This document shows positions 26,413 to 34,130 of a DNA stretch of 43,230 nucleotides, piece by piece. The translations under genes were made by a program, and so were the position numbers. Origin of the DNA: a virus; the IMG/VR virus record IMGVR_UViG_3300030099_002102, positions 1-43,230 of that record. One strand, given 5' to 3'. The number at the start of each line of letters is the position of its first letter. Position 1 is the first letter of the stretch. Below the pieces are notes generated by a model, which saw only the letters and a program-made list of their open reading frames with translations, did no database searches and was not told the origin of the DNA.

Positions 26413-29400
26413 TTTCTTCTCCTTGTTGGTTGGTTGATAAATTTAACTTATTCATTTGATTTCTTATTTCTTCTGCTTTAGGGTCTTTAATAAATTTTTT
26501 AATTATTTTGCCCCCATATTCATCTTCTATTCTTTGTGCAGCATCTCTTCTTCTTTGAACAGTAGCTTCTCTTTCAGGAAGAAATTTAGTTATTTCTTCA
26601 TCTGATGTTCTTCTTGCAATGTCTGGAGCAGCACCTGCTAATTCAGATTCACTTAATTCTTCCATTGCACCTGCAAAAAAATCTGGGTCTCCTGTACCGA
26701 AAGCACTTGCTGCAATAAAACTTCTTCCTACATCTTTAAGTTTTTCTTTATAAACTTCTCTAGTAGTTACTTCTTTTTCAGGTGCTTTTGTTTTACTTAT
26801 TAATTTAGCTATTACTTCTGGTGATGATTTTTCTAAAAAAGTTCTTGTTTCTTCAGGATCAGCACTAGGAGTAAACCCTAATTCGTCTGTTGGTAAAAGG
26901 TTTCTACCTAAAACATCTTTACCTAGAGTGCTCATATCAGCAAAATAACTTCTAGTTCCTAATTCTATAGCAGCCTCAAGACCAATAGCCGATGCTCTAG
27001 CACTAGTGCCATAAAAAGGAATTATAAAAGCTGCACCTTTTCCAAAACCTTTTAATGTAGTATTTAATAATTTTACATACTTGTGTTCATTTGTAGGTTT
27101 ATATCCACCTTTTATAGTTTGTTTAAAATCTCCTTCTGTTGTATCTTCTACATCATCTATATCGTTAAATATAACAGCAGACCTTTTTGCAGTTCGTTCT
27201 ATTCCTTTTGCTACTACGATTTGGTCTGGATCAGGGTAAGCAGCTTGAAATACCTGATTAAAACCAGTAGATCGTATTTCAGGAACAAAAGGTGTAGATG
27301 TTCTTAAATCTACAGTGCCATCTTTTTTAAACTTAATTTTTTCTTTTAATGGAGTTTCTAAATCCCCATCTTTTAATAATTCTTGTTCAGAAAAAAATAC
27401 TACATCATCTATAATACCTTGATCATTAAAAAATTGTAAATAAGGTTCAAGCCTCATTCTGTTTAACACTTCTTCTGGATATATTCTTTTTAAGTTATCA
27501 CTAACTTCAGGAAAAGCATCAGGGTTATCATTAATTACTGATTTAAGATAGTCTTTACTAATATGACTAAAATCTTTATTATCACCTATAGGCTGAATAG
27601 ATATAGCAATTCTATCTACTATTTCTCTTATATTTAAATCTCTACCTGAAAGATTGGAATATCCTACAGAAAATTTTTGACCTTGTTTAGTTTTTAAAAA
27701 ATTATCTAAAGCATCCTCTATCATTACTTTTTGATATTTAAATCTTTCTGCACCTGAGTTAGCAACATTAGGAGGATATTGTAAATAATCTAATTGGTCT
27801 ACTATTCTTTTTGTTAAATAATCAAATCTAGAAACTTCTTCTAAAGTAAGAAATATATCATTTACAACTTTTTTATCTAACTTTAATTCTGCACCTTTAT
27901 TACCTAAAAATTTTGTTCCTGAAAATATTTCAGACAAACCTTTACTGTTATTATCCCAACTACTAGAATCCCAGTCTAACATGTCTCCTGCATTGTATTT
28001 ATATATAGCTGCTTCATCTAATAAATTACCTAACATTTTCTTAACATTATTATTATATCTATTAAAATCTAAAGCATCTATAGATTCTTCTACAGCTTTT
28101 GTTGCATTATTTTCATCTAGTATTATATTCTTTTTAATTTTTGTTTCAGATTCTCTATCATACATATCATCAATAGCATCTGTTTGTTTTTTATCAAATA
28201 CTGCCTGAGCTATTGCAGCCTTGTTCCAATTACCCATCCTAGCTCTATCTATTTTTTCTTTTGTAGAATAGTCTGGAAAATTTCCTATAGTAGGTTCTTT
28301 TGTACCTTTAGGTACTTTTATATCTAATTTATCAGAAGTTACACCTAATTCTATTTGTTTTAGTCTATCTACCTGATCGTCTACAGATAGTATCTCTACA
28401 CTGGGAGCAAATTTTTGATTAAAACTTTTACCTGATTGTTTGTACCTACTTGTTTTTGTAAACTTAGAAATCTCTTCGTCTGTTTTTAAATCTATTTGTT
28501 TAATATTCTGCTCTACTATTTTTTTATTTACAATTTCTTTTTTTCTATTTATTAATTTTATGTTTTCATCTATCTCTATATGTTTTTGATAAGTTCTATC
28601 ATATTCATAAAACTGTCTTTGAAAATCTAAATGAGTATCTAATATGTCTGCTTGTTCAGGAAGTATGTCAAATTGTTTTATGATACTACTTCTAGGATTT
28701 AAAGCATCAGAAGCATAAAATACTTTCATTAAGTTATCTTTATGACCTAATATTTCTTGAACATATTTAGAATCAAGACCTGCTTGTATAGCCATAGTAG
28801 CCCAAGCCTTTCTAAATTTATGAGTTTTTTCTCTGTTCCATACTTTAATATCAAACAAGGCTTCACCGTTGGGTCCTCTTTTTTGTAATACTTTGTCTAG
28901 CCTACCTAAGACTACATTATCAGATACAGGTTTTGATATATCTGTAGGTGATGGAAACAACAGAGAATTAGGTTTTAATTTTTTTAATTTTACTAATTCC
29001 ATTAAATCTTTCTTCATAGTTTTAGACATAGGCACTATTCTTTTCTTTTTACCTGAACCTCCCTCACCTTTGCCTCTTTCTATATATATTAAGTTTTTGT
29101 CAAAATCTATTTCTTTTAATTTTAAAGAACTAAGATCACCTACTCTAGCTCCTGTATGTAATTGCATCTTCATTAAAAGATAATAATCATCTCCCATATT
29201 TTTTAGTTCATCTAAAACTGCATTGACACTTATAAAATCTCTGGCATTTTTTTTAGAAACACTTATCATATTCATGCCTGATTCAATTACATTAGATTTA
29301 GGCAGATTTTTTATGTTGTTTTGCATAGCCTTATATTGCTTTTTTTGCAAAGGAGACCAATCACTTTGATCTGAGTTAGACCATTTGATTGTTTCATATC

Positions 29401-29419
29401 CGTATGTTTTAGTTGCCAT
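26381..29419 (-). CDS. Tyrosine recombinase domain fused to a ~750-aa virion-like protein (1012 aa)
   Basis: 1012 aa. Residues about 60-250 are a tyrosine recombinase catalytic domain: Arg92 in HTGARVGDL, a lysine-rich beta hairpin (KKKRIVP, 124-130), His200 and Arg203 in THKFRKAWATMA, His226 in EILGH, and the nucleophile Tyr235 in KVFY. This is a full R-K-H-R-H-Y set. Only about 60 residues precede it, too short for a normal core-binding domain. Residues 260-1012 are unrelated to integrases: helical, charged, with an apolar segment near residue 790 (GFGKGAAFIIPFYG) and a basic C-terminus. Integrases are usually 300-400 aa. Position between terminase and portal suggests it is made late with virion proteins and might be packaged. 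Alternative: an integrase whose fused tail acquired a virion role. Confidence 0.85.
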   Translation of the reverse strand: MATKTYGYETIKWSNSDQSDWSPLQKKQYKAMQNNIKNLPKSNVIESGMNMISVSKKNARDFISVNAVLDELKNMGDDYYLLMKMQLHTGARVGDLSSLKLKEIDFDKNLIYIERGKGEGGSGKKKRIVPMSKTMKKDLMELVKLKKLKPNSLLFPSPTDISKPVSDNVVLGRLDKVLQKRGPNGEALFDIKVWNREKTHKFRKAWATMAIQAGLDSKYVQEILGHKDNLMKVFYASDALNPRSSIIKQFDILPEQADILDTHLDFQRQFYEYDRTYQKHIEIDENIKLINRKKEIVNKKIVEQNIKQIDLKTDEEISKFTKTSRYKQSGKSFNQKFAPSVEILSVDDQVDRLKQIELGVTSDKLDIKVPKGTKEPTIGNFPDYSTKEKIDRARMGNWNKAAIAQAVFDKKQTDAIDDMYDRESETKIKKNIILDENNATKAVEESIDALDFNRYNNNVKKMLGNLLDEAAIYKYNAGDMLDWDSSSWDNNSKGLSEIFSGTKFLGNKGAELKLDKKVVNDIFLTLEEVSRFDYLTKRIVDQLDYLQYPPNVANSGAERFKYQKVMIEDALDNFLKTKQGQKFSVGYSNLSGRDLNIREIVDRIAISIQPIGDNKDFSHISKDYLKSVINDNPDAFPEVSDNLKRIYPEEVLNRMRLEPYLQFFNDQGIIDDVVFFSEQELLKDGDLETPLKEKIKFKKDGTVDLRTSTPFVPEIRSTGFNQVFQAAYPDPDQIVVAKGIERTAKRSAVIFNDIDDVEDTTEGDFKQTIKGGYKPTNEHKYVKLLNTTLKGFGKGAAFIIPFYGTSARASAIGLEAAIELGTRSYFADMSTLGKDVLGRNLLPTDELGFTPSADPEETRTFLEKSSPEVIAKLISKTKAPEKEVTTREVYKEKLKDVGRSFIAASAFGTGDPDFFAGAMEELSESELAGAAPDIARRTSDEEITKFLPEREATVQRRRDAAQRIEDEYGGKIIKKFIKDPKAEEIRNQMNKLNLSTNQQGEENAVNEQIQTG

Positions 29420-31090
29420 CTAATATCCAAATATAGGGTCTTGCACCTCATACCTATCAAACTCTTTAGGTTTTCTAAACCTAGGATGATAGTATGGGCT
29501 GTTAACTAATCTTGTCATGCACATATATCTTAAAGCATCATAAGCATGATCTTCTGCTTTTGTATCTACATCCTCTGGGTTTGTTTTACTTAGAGGTAGT
29601 GTAGGTAAAGTTCTTATCAACTGGCTACAGTGATTAAATATTCTAAGTCTAGGTTCTCCCATATCATTCATACCTAAACGTTTGTGCATCTCTATCTTAC
29701 CTGCCAGTCTGTCTCTGTTAGAAGCCATCCATCTTAGGTTAAACCTATTCATGGATTCTGCTATACTTAAACCATGTCCTGTTCTACTAAAACATGATTC
29801 GTCTAGCACTGCTGTTTGCATGGTAGGATCATCATACTCTAATTCCATAATCCTCTCTGCTAACCCTTCTCCTGTGTAACCTTTTCCGTAAAGCTCTCTA
29901 TATATCCATAGGTTACCATCATAATCGACAGCCCCCCATAAAACACAAGAAGGACTAGAGTAACCATAATCTGCAGCCCTAATACGAGCCCAAGACCTAG
30001 GAATCTCAAAGGGGTCAACAACATGTACTGTACGATCAAACTCAGCAAATGCTGCACCATCTGTAACATCCCAATCTCCATCTAATAGTCTTCTTCTCTC
30101 TACTTCTGGTAGAGAATATAACATAGCTTCATATTCCCCTGAAGCTATAAGATAGGGGTTATCCGTTAGTCTTGCAGGGATGAATCTTCTTTGGAAGAGG
30201 GGTTTTCCTGCTTTTTCTTGGGCTGAGGCTCCGTATCTGAGGATAGTACCTGATTCAACATCTTTAGCCCAAAAAGGCGTATTTGGTTCGGCAGCATCAA
30301 TATACATCTTTTTAACCCACCAACCACCCATTCCACCTGGGTTAGCTGTGCAACGCATGTACGGTATAATGCTTTGATCCGTTGTACGGAGTCTTGAACG
30401 AAGGTACTCCCATACGTAAGGAGTTGGGTAATGCGTGATTTCATCAATCGCAATCCAGTTAAAACTTTGTCCTTGATATCTTGTAACATCTGTGTCCCTA
30501 TCTAAATATGAAAATAAAATCGTAGCCCCTGATGGGAATACCCAAGTCGATTTACTTTCTCTAAATATAGCTTCTGGGAAAGCCTTTTTATATAGTTGCC
30601 TACTCTTGTCTATAAGCTCTGTTAGTTCGCCCAATGTTCTTCTAAGAAGCAACCCTCTATGGTTTGGGTTGTGGGCATATCTTAATGCGTCTGCAAGTAA
30701 AGCATATGATTTACCTCCACCTGCTGCACCACCATAAAGAACATCACGTTCAGGTGCTGCTAAGAACTCCATCTGAGGACCTGGATTCGGTTTGAACGCT
30801 ACTTCCTGTTCTGCAACAAGCTTTTTCACTGCTACAGGAGCATCTGCAAGCACATCCTCTGTCATTGCAGCTTTCCCTTGTATCGCCTTGTCCAAGTGTT
30901 TGAACTTTTCTATCTTCTCTTTCTTTAATTGTTTCTGCCTCGATAGTTGGTTCTTGTGTTTTTTAATCTTCTTATCTCTATACCGCAACTGGGCTAGAGC
31001 AGCTCTACGAGCTTTTTCTTTAGCTGATAATCTATATCGACCTTTCTCTCCTTTTTTGAGTTTAGGTCTTCCTTTCTTAGGTGTTTCCAA
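29420..31090 (-). CDS. terL: Terminase large subunit
   Basis: 556 aa. ATPase domain: Walker A GGAAGGGKS at 120-128, Walker B WIAIDEITHYP with Asp216/Glu217. RNase H-like nuclease domain: Asp374 in AADYGYS, Asp430 in AVLDES and Asp518 in DHAYDAL are the expected metal-binding residues. The N-terminal 70 residues are very basic; a KKGRPKLKKG stretch resembles an AT-hook core (GRP flanked by basic residues), an unusual extension that could bind AT-rich DNA. It starts 14 bp inside the end of TerS and ends directly before the recombinase-fusion gene. It cuts and pumps DNA through the portal. Confidence 0.95.
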   Translation of the reverse strand: METPKKGRPKLKKGEKGRYRLSAKEKARRAALAQLRYRDKKIKKHKNQLSRQKQLKKEKIEKFKHLDKAIQGKAAMTEDVLADAPVAVKKLVAEQEVAFKPNPGPQMEFLAAPERDVLYGGAAGGGKSYALLADALRYAHNPNHRGLLLRRTLGELTELIDKSRQLYKKAFPEAIFRESKSTWVFPSGATILFSYLDRDTDVTRYQGQSFNWIAIDEITHYPTPYVWEYLRSRLRTTDQSIIPYMRCTANPGGMGGWWVKKMYIDAAEPNTPFWAKDVESGTILRYGASAQEKAGKPLFQRRFIPARLTDNPYLIASGEYEAMLYSLPEVERRRLLDGDWDVTDGAAFAEFDRTVHVVDPFEIPRSWARIRAADYGYSSPSCVLWGAVDYDGNLWIYRELYGKGYTGEGLAERIMELEYDDPTMQTAVLDESCFSRTGHGLSIAESMNRFNLRWMASNRDRLAGKIEMHKRLGMNDMGEPRLRIFNHCSQLIRTLPTLPLSKTNPEDVDTKAEDHAYDALRYMCMTRLVNSPYYHPRFRKPKEFDRYEVQDPIFGY

Positions 31091-31526
31091 GTGCTTCAGC
31101 CTCTACATCTGATAAGTCTAACGCTTCTGCTTTTTTTGCAGGTAACAAAACAACAGCATGTAAATGTTTGTTTTCTGTTACTACCTCTTGTCGTTTAGAT
31201 ATACCACACCTATCAAGTATGTCAGTTGCTGCTTCAAACCTAAGTTTCTGTCTAGCTATTGGTTCTTCTGTTGTTCCTGATAAAGCATCCTTTATCTGTC
31301 CTACTGCATTAGCTGTTGTCGTTGCTAGCAACTCTTTTGCTCTGTCTATAATGTGAGGTCGCATAGCTTTCGATACTGAAGACCTTGAGGACTCCGAATA
31401 GCCTGCTTGCAATAGACTTTGGGTGATATTCCCAAAGGTTTTTTCTCCTTCCGCAAAGTATGCGTCAAGAAAATTTTGTTGTTTTTTTGTTAACTCTTGT
31501 GATTTTTTAGGTTGTGGTGTTAACAT
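31077..31526 (-). CDS. terS: Terminase small subunit
   Basis: 149 aa. The N-terminal segment LTKKQQNFLDAYFAEG followed by QSLLQAGYS and a helix is the winged/HTH DNA-binding pattern of small terminase subunits (Terminase_2-like). The middle is helical (oligomerisation) and the C-terminus is acidic. It overlaps TerL by 14 bp, which is the expected pairing. TerS recognises the packaging site and controls TerL. Family name assigned from pattern, not from a search. Confidence 0.85.
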   Translation of the reverse strand: MLTPQPKKSQELTKKQQNFLDAYFAEGEKTFGNITQSLLQAGYSESSRSSVSKAMRPHIIDRAKELLATTTANAVGQIKDALSGTTEEPIARQKLRFEAATDILDRCGISKRQEVVTENKHLHAVVLLPAKKAEALDLSDVEAEALGNT

Positions 31527-31852
31527 TATCTTGGATATACCCTACCGCCATTGGCGTATCTTTTGTTTTGTGATATATATTTCATAACTCCACCTTCTCT
31601 TGCAAAGGTTTTAACATTAGTAGGCTTACCTCCTACTCCTTGTGCTTTTGATCTTTTACGTCTTACAGCACTAGCTATCTGTTTTTTAGACATTCTGTTT
31701 GCTTTAGCTCTAGGAACACACTTAGGATATTTTCTTTTAGAGCCTTTAGCAGACTTTCTACCACAAGATTGAAACTTACCGTTTTTCTTTTTGGCTCCTA
31801 TGTCTACCCAGTCTCCTTTAGGTCCTTTACCAAACCATTCTTTTAGGCTCAC
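31526..31852 (-). CDS. 108-aa basic Cys-containing protein (DUF5872-neighbour type)
   Basis: 108 aa, strongly basic (Lys/Arg-rich). It begins SLKEWFGKGPKGDWVDIG, then CGRKSAKGSKRKYPKC with two cysteines, then RAKANRMSKKQ. I recall this type of SLKxWFG / CGR / KYPxC protein from cyanophages and large algal viruses, where it neighbours DUF5872-type proteins. The C-terminus NKRYANGGRVYPR is nearly the same as the C-terminus of the 167-aa gene four genes upstream. It overlaps TerS by 1 bp. DNA binding in the virion or on the packaged DNA is inferred from charge. Confidence 0.78.
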   Translation of the reverse strand: MSLKEWFGKGPKGDWVDIGAKKKNGKFQSCGRKSAKGSKRKYPKCVPRAKANRMSKKQIASAVRRKRSKAQGVGGKPTNVKTFAREGGVMKYISQNKRYANGGRVYPR

Positions 31853-32235
31853 TTATATCCTCCGCCACGTTTTTTGTATGTGCGAACTAACCATGCATTA
31901 GCATAGGCTGAAGGGTAAACATCAAATTTTCTTTTAGCTTCTGCTTTTACCCTAGCGTACAAAGAAGGGTTATTAGGAGTAGGACCGCTTTTTTTTTTCT
32001 TCTTTTTCTTTGCTGTAACTTTAGTTCCTTTTTTCATGTTTTGAATAGGACCACCTACTCTTTTAGATGGTCTAGCTTTTTTCTTTGCAGTCTCAGATAA
32101 ATCTTTAAAATGAAATAGTTTTTTACTATTTTTAGTATGAGTTTTACCTGTGTGCAAAGTACCATCTGACATTTTGTGGGTACTGCCAGTCCATTCTGTA
32201 CCATTTCTTAAGTAATGTTTTACGCCTTTTGCCAT
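31849..32235 (-). CDS. 128-aa basic protein with a DUF5872-like C-terminus
   Basis: 128 aa, very basic, with a run of lysines in the middle. The final 40 residues contain PSLYARVKAEAKRKFDVYPSAY-type sequence ending in AWLVRTYKKRGG, which matches my memory of the DUF5872 signature of phycodnaviruses and marine phages. Function unknown in the family. It overlaps the next gene by 4 bp (ATGA-type), so the two are coupled. The Lys run and overall charge suggest binding to DNA or an acidic partner; this is inference. Confidence 0.78.
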   Translation of the reverse strand: MAKGVKHYLRNGTEWTGSTHKMSDGTLHTGKTHTKNSKKLFHFKDLSETAKKKARPSKRVGGPIQNMKKGTKVTAKKKKKKKSGPTPNNPSLYARVKAEAKRKFDVYPSAYANAWLVRTYKKRGGGYK

Positions 32236-32236
32236 G

Positions 32237-32536
32237 TTAACACTTCCACCTTCTTCTTGCCTGCCTTATGCGAGAGTTTGGATTATTTCTTGTTTTGGCA
32301 GAACTTCGTTTTAGTTGACCTAATGATCTCGCACAATAACTTTTTCTTCTTTTAGCAGCTTTACTGCCTTTTTTTACTTTGCCAGTTACGGCTGTTTTTA
32401 ACTTAGAGCCAGGATTTGCTTTACGATAAGCTCTAACTCCTTTAGCTGTCATACCTGCACCAGACTTAGTAGGTCGGTAATTAGCACCCTTACCTTTAGT
32501 AGTTCTACGTATAGGGTTTTCTTTTTTTCTAGCCAC
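32237..32536 (-). CDS. 99-aa histone-like basic protein (DUF6321-like)
   Basis: 99 aa with about one third K/R. The segment SGAGMTAKGVRAYRKANPGS, then LKTAVTG and KRRKSYCARSLGQL and a terminal RRRWKC is, from memory, the pattern of the DUF6321 family, found in marine phages and algal giant viruses. No biochemical function is known to me. The two Cys and high charge could allow DNA or RNA binding. It lies 1 bp before the DUF5872-like gene and overlaps the preceding gene by 1 bp. Confidence 0.78.
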   Translation of the reverse strand: MARKKENPIRRTTKGKGANYRPTKSGAGMTAKGVRAYRKANPGSKLKTAVTGKVKKGSKAAKRRKSYCARSLGQLKRSSAKTRNNPNSRIRQARRRWKC

Positions 32537-32898
32537 TACGTAGTTCCCATAGGTTTTCTTGGGTTGGGCATATTAGCACTTCCACCATACTTCTTACCTT
32601 CAGACGTATAGGTTTTCATTTTGCCACCAATAGACATTTTTCTTCTGGTCTTACATACGTTACCGCCTGTGCCCATGTCCATATTTTTTTTAAATCCTTT
32701 AGCCCCTACTTGAATAAGATAATCTTTTCTGGTAACTTTATCGTCACCGCTTAGGTCAGTTAGACCACCAGTTTTCATATTCTTGGCTGTTCTGGCTGCA
32801 GCAGCAAAATCTTCTTCTTTAGGTGCACCTGGGTCACCTTTCTTTCTCATCTTTTTGCCACTTCTTCTTCTTTTGTTTATGTTTTCATATAGTGACAT
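32536..32898 (-). CDS. 120-aa basic protein of the SLYxNINKRR type
   Basis: 120 aa, basic and Gly/Met-rich. The N-terminus MSLYENINKRRRSGKKMRKKG is a pattern I know from marine phage and algal virus proteins of unknown function (SLYxNINxRK). A middle helical segment (EDFAAAARTAKNMKTGGL) is followed by DGDDK-like acidic residues and a GGxxM tail. It overlaps its neighbours by 1 bp at both ends (32536 and 32898). Likely part of the same basic-protein set as the genes around it. Confidence 0.75.
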   Translation of the reverse strand: MSLYENINKRRRSGKKMRKKGDPGAPKEEDFAAAARTAKNMKTGGLTDLSGDDKVTRKDYLIQVGAKGFKKNMDMGTGGNVCKTRRKMSIGGKMKTYTSEGKKYGGSANMPNPRKPMGTT

Positions 32899-33401
32899 TA
32901 CATTTTCCCCTTTGATGGGTATATTTTACCACCGTTGGCATATCTTTTATTCATGGATGCGTACATCTTTCCACCGCCCATCATGCCATTCTTTTTTTTC
33001 TTTTTAGTAACCATGCTACCATACATCATGTCTTTTTTCTTTTTATCACCATGGACCATACTTCCGCCCATCATGCCTTTTTTCTTTTTAACTGAACTAC
33101 CGTACATCATACCCTCTCTGTCTACTTTTAATTTTTTAGGTAACTTCTTACCTTTAGCTTTAGCTGTCTCTCTAATACTTTTTGAACCTCTTAAGTCAGT
33201 GCCCATTTTGTACTCAGCATCTGACATAGACATTTTTGTATCTAAAAGCTTATCTAAAATTTTTTGCTTAGACATCAGTCCTGTTTCATACATACTTACG
33301 CCTTTACTTAAATCTCCTGCTTTTAAATCGCCTGTTTTTTGTAGATTCTCTAACGTCTCAAAAAAATCTGATACTTGTTTTGCTGTTGGTTTCTTTGCCA
33401 C
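32898..33401 (-). CDS. 167-aa basic protein with KKK-MMGG / MYGS repeats; first late gene
   Basis: 167 aa. The N-terminal 100 residues are a normal helical domain; residues 100-165 contain four near-repeats of lysine blocks followed by GMMGGSM, DMMYGSM or GMMGGGKMYASM, an unusual Met/Gly/Lys pattern. The C-terminus NKRYANGGKIYP matches the tail of the 108-aa gene. It is the first gene behind the late promoter at 33542-33570, with a 130-nt leader. An RNA- or DNA-condensing virion protein is a reasonable inference; metal binding by the Met clusters cannot be excluded. Confidence 0.76.
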   Translation of the reverse strand: MAKKPTAKQVSDFFETLENLQKTGDLKAGDLSKGVSMYETGLMSKQKILDKLLDTKMSMSDAEYKMGTDLRGSKSIRETAKAKGKKLPKKLKVDREGMMYGSSVKKKKGMMGGSMVHGDKKKKDMMYGSMVTKKKKKNGMMGGGKMYASMNKRYANGGKIYPSKGKM

Positions 33402-33474
33402 TTCTATATCTCCTAATTATTTATTAAATGCCTACAGAAGGGTGGGGAGAGGTAGAGAAAAACGTTGCATCTTC

Positions 33475-33534
33475 CTATGGCTTGCAAGCTCTTTGTGGGT
33501 TACGTATACTACCTCTCATGGTAACCCCCTTCAT
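33475..33534 (-). CDS. Possible 19-aa leader peptide in the late mRNA leader
   Basis: A short ORF (MKGVTMRGSIRNPQRACKP) whose ATG coincides with the predicted start of the late transcript (33534/33535), so it could be read as a leaderless mRNA. An internal ATG at 33519 has a ribosome-like AAGGGGG before it and gives a 14-aa version. A perfect 7-bp hairpin (GGGTTAC/GTAACCC at 33527-33521 and 33503-33497) overlaps it. Peptide or simply mRNA structure; low confidence. Confidence 0.25.
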   Translation of the reverse strand: MKGVTMRGSIRNPQRACKP

Positions 33535-33541
33535 GTACTTT

Positions 33542-33570
33542 ATTATAGAACTAATGTTGCATTTTGTCAA
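33542..33570 (-). promoter_or_regulatory. Consensus sigma70 promoter for the late operon
   Basis: On the minus strand TTGACA (33570-33565), a 17-nt spacer and TATAAT (33547-33542): a perfect match to the bacterial housekeeping consensus. Predicted start is about 33535, about 130 nt before the 167-aa gene. No phage RNA polymerase is visible in the window, so host polymerase probably reads the late genes. Confidence 0.85.
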
Positions 33571-33589
33571 CACAAAAAAAAAATTTTAC

Positions 33590-33618
33590 TTGACAGTATG
33601 AATATTTGCATGTACAAT
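33590..33618 (+). promoter_or_regulatory. Divergent sigma70 promoter for a small RNA
   Basis: TTGACA (33590-33595), 17-nt spacer, TACAAT (33613-33618), five of six at the -10. The -35 boxes of this and the leftward late promoter are only 19 bp apart. Predicted start near 33625, inside an inverted repeat (TTAACCC/GGGTTAA at 33623-33629 and 33635-33641). Confidence 0.8.
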
Positions 33619-33624
33619 GGACTT

Positions 33625-33695
33625 AACCCTCCTGGGGTTAATACTATATATAGGTAGGCTTTTAATATCCCTCAGTTTTGACTGGGGGTTTTTTT
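33625..33695 (+). ncRNA. Predicted ~70-nt small RNA
   Basis: The transcript from the promoter at 33590-33618 would begin at about 33625 and end at the terminator at 33669-33695. It contains no ORF with a ribosome site. Its 5' end can form a hairpin with most of the TTAACCC/GGGTTAA repeat, then a linker with CTATATATAGGTAGGC, then the terminator stem. It could be a regulatory or decoy RNA, an antitermination leader, or a packaging-like RNA. Prediction only. Confidence 0.55.
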
Positions 33696-33718
33696 ATGTT
33701 CCCTATATAAAGGTAGGC
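33644..33718 (+). repeat. Direct repeat CTATATAWAGGTAGGC
   Basis: Two 16-bp copies, 33644-33659 and 33703-33718, differing at one base and 59 bp apart, one inside the small RNA and one just past its terminator. The core GTAGGC recurs at 34178, 34704, 37156, 37768 and 40665 (approximate starts). Possible protein-binding site. Confidence 0.6.
33669..33695 (+). terminator. Strong intrinsic terminator of the small RNA
   Basis: Stem CCCTCAGT/ACTGGGGG (33669-33676 and 33681-33688; 8 bp with one G-T) with a TTTG loop followed by seven T residues. Rightward-acting; on the opposite strand there is no T run. Confidence 0.85.
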
Positions 33719-34130
33719 AAAACTACTTGCGACTTATTCTCAACTAACTAAAAATTAAAAAAAATCTGGCATCTGTGTATACGTAGGTGTGGGTGGGGGG
33801 TAGTGTCGCTTGCGTACCCCAGAATGGCTGTAATTAGCCATTTTGCTTGATGCTTAATTAATCTTTTAATTAATTACATAGTCTTCCTTTTTTAAACCTT
33901 GCACAATTCCACCAGTAAAAGCAGCTAGAAAAAACAATCAATACATCATTACCATTAATCAAATACATTTCGCACACATACACGCCATTAAAGAACATTT
34001 TGACAAATTAATTTAATATTATTTAGGGTCAATCGAGGGGGGGTGGGCGTGTCCTTTTTAACTGTAATAAAGGGGGCACTGGGCAATAGTTCTTATAAGT
34101 TCAATAAGTTACATATTATTTAGGACAAAG
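33719..34130. other. Gene-free AT-rich region with G-rich tracts and hairpins
   Basis: No gene is supported on either strand. Contents: a hairpin GGGGTA/TACCCC around 33797-33820, a perfect 7-bp hairpin AATGGCT/AGCCATT around 33823-33842 followed by TTTT, an AT inverted repeat of TTAATTAA type around 33854-33875, and G-rich tracts on the plus strand around 33788-33800 and 34034-34048 that stand out in this AT-rich sequence. This and the terminase-proximal location make it a candidate packaging or origin region, without proof. Confidence 0.5.

Noticed and set aside
26381-29419. Reading the recombinase as evidence of an ordinary lysogeny module
   Set aside because: No repressor, excisionase, attachment site or tRNA is visible nearby, and the gene is in the late operon; temperate lifestyle is therefore not claimed.
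30166-30489. Minus-strand ORF of 107 aa within the terminase gene in another frame
   Set aside because: No ribosome site; the frame is not protein-like, and TerL motifs are in the other frame.
32935-33657. Plus-strand ORF of 240 aa opposite the basic protein
   Set aside because: Antisense of the Lys/Met-rich gene, giving an artificial Phe/Leu/Pro-rich product with no ribosome site; it also crosses both promoters.
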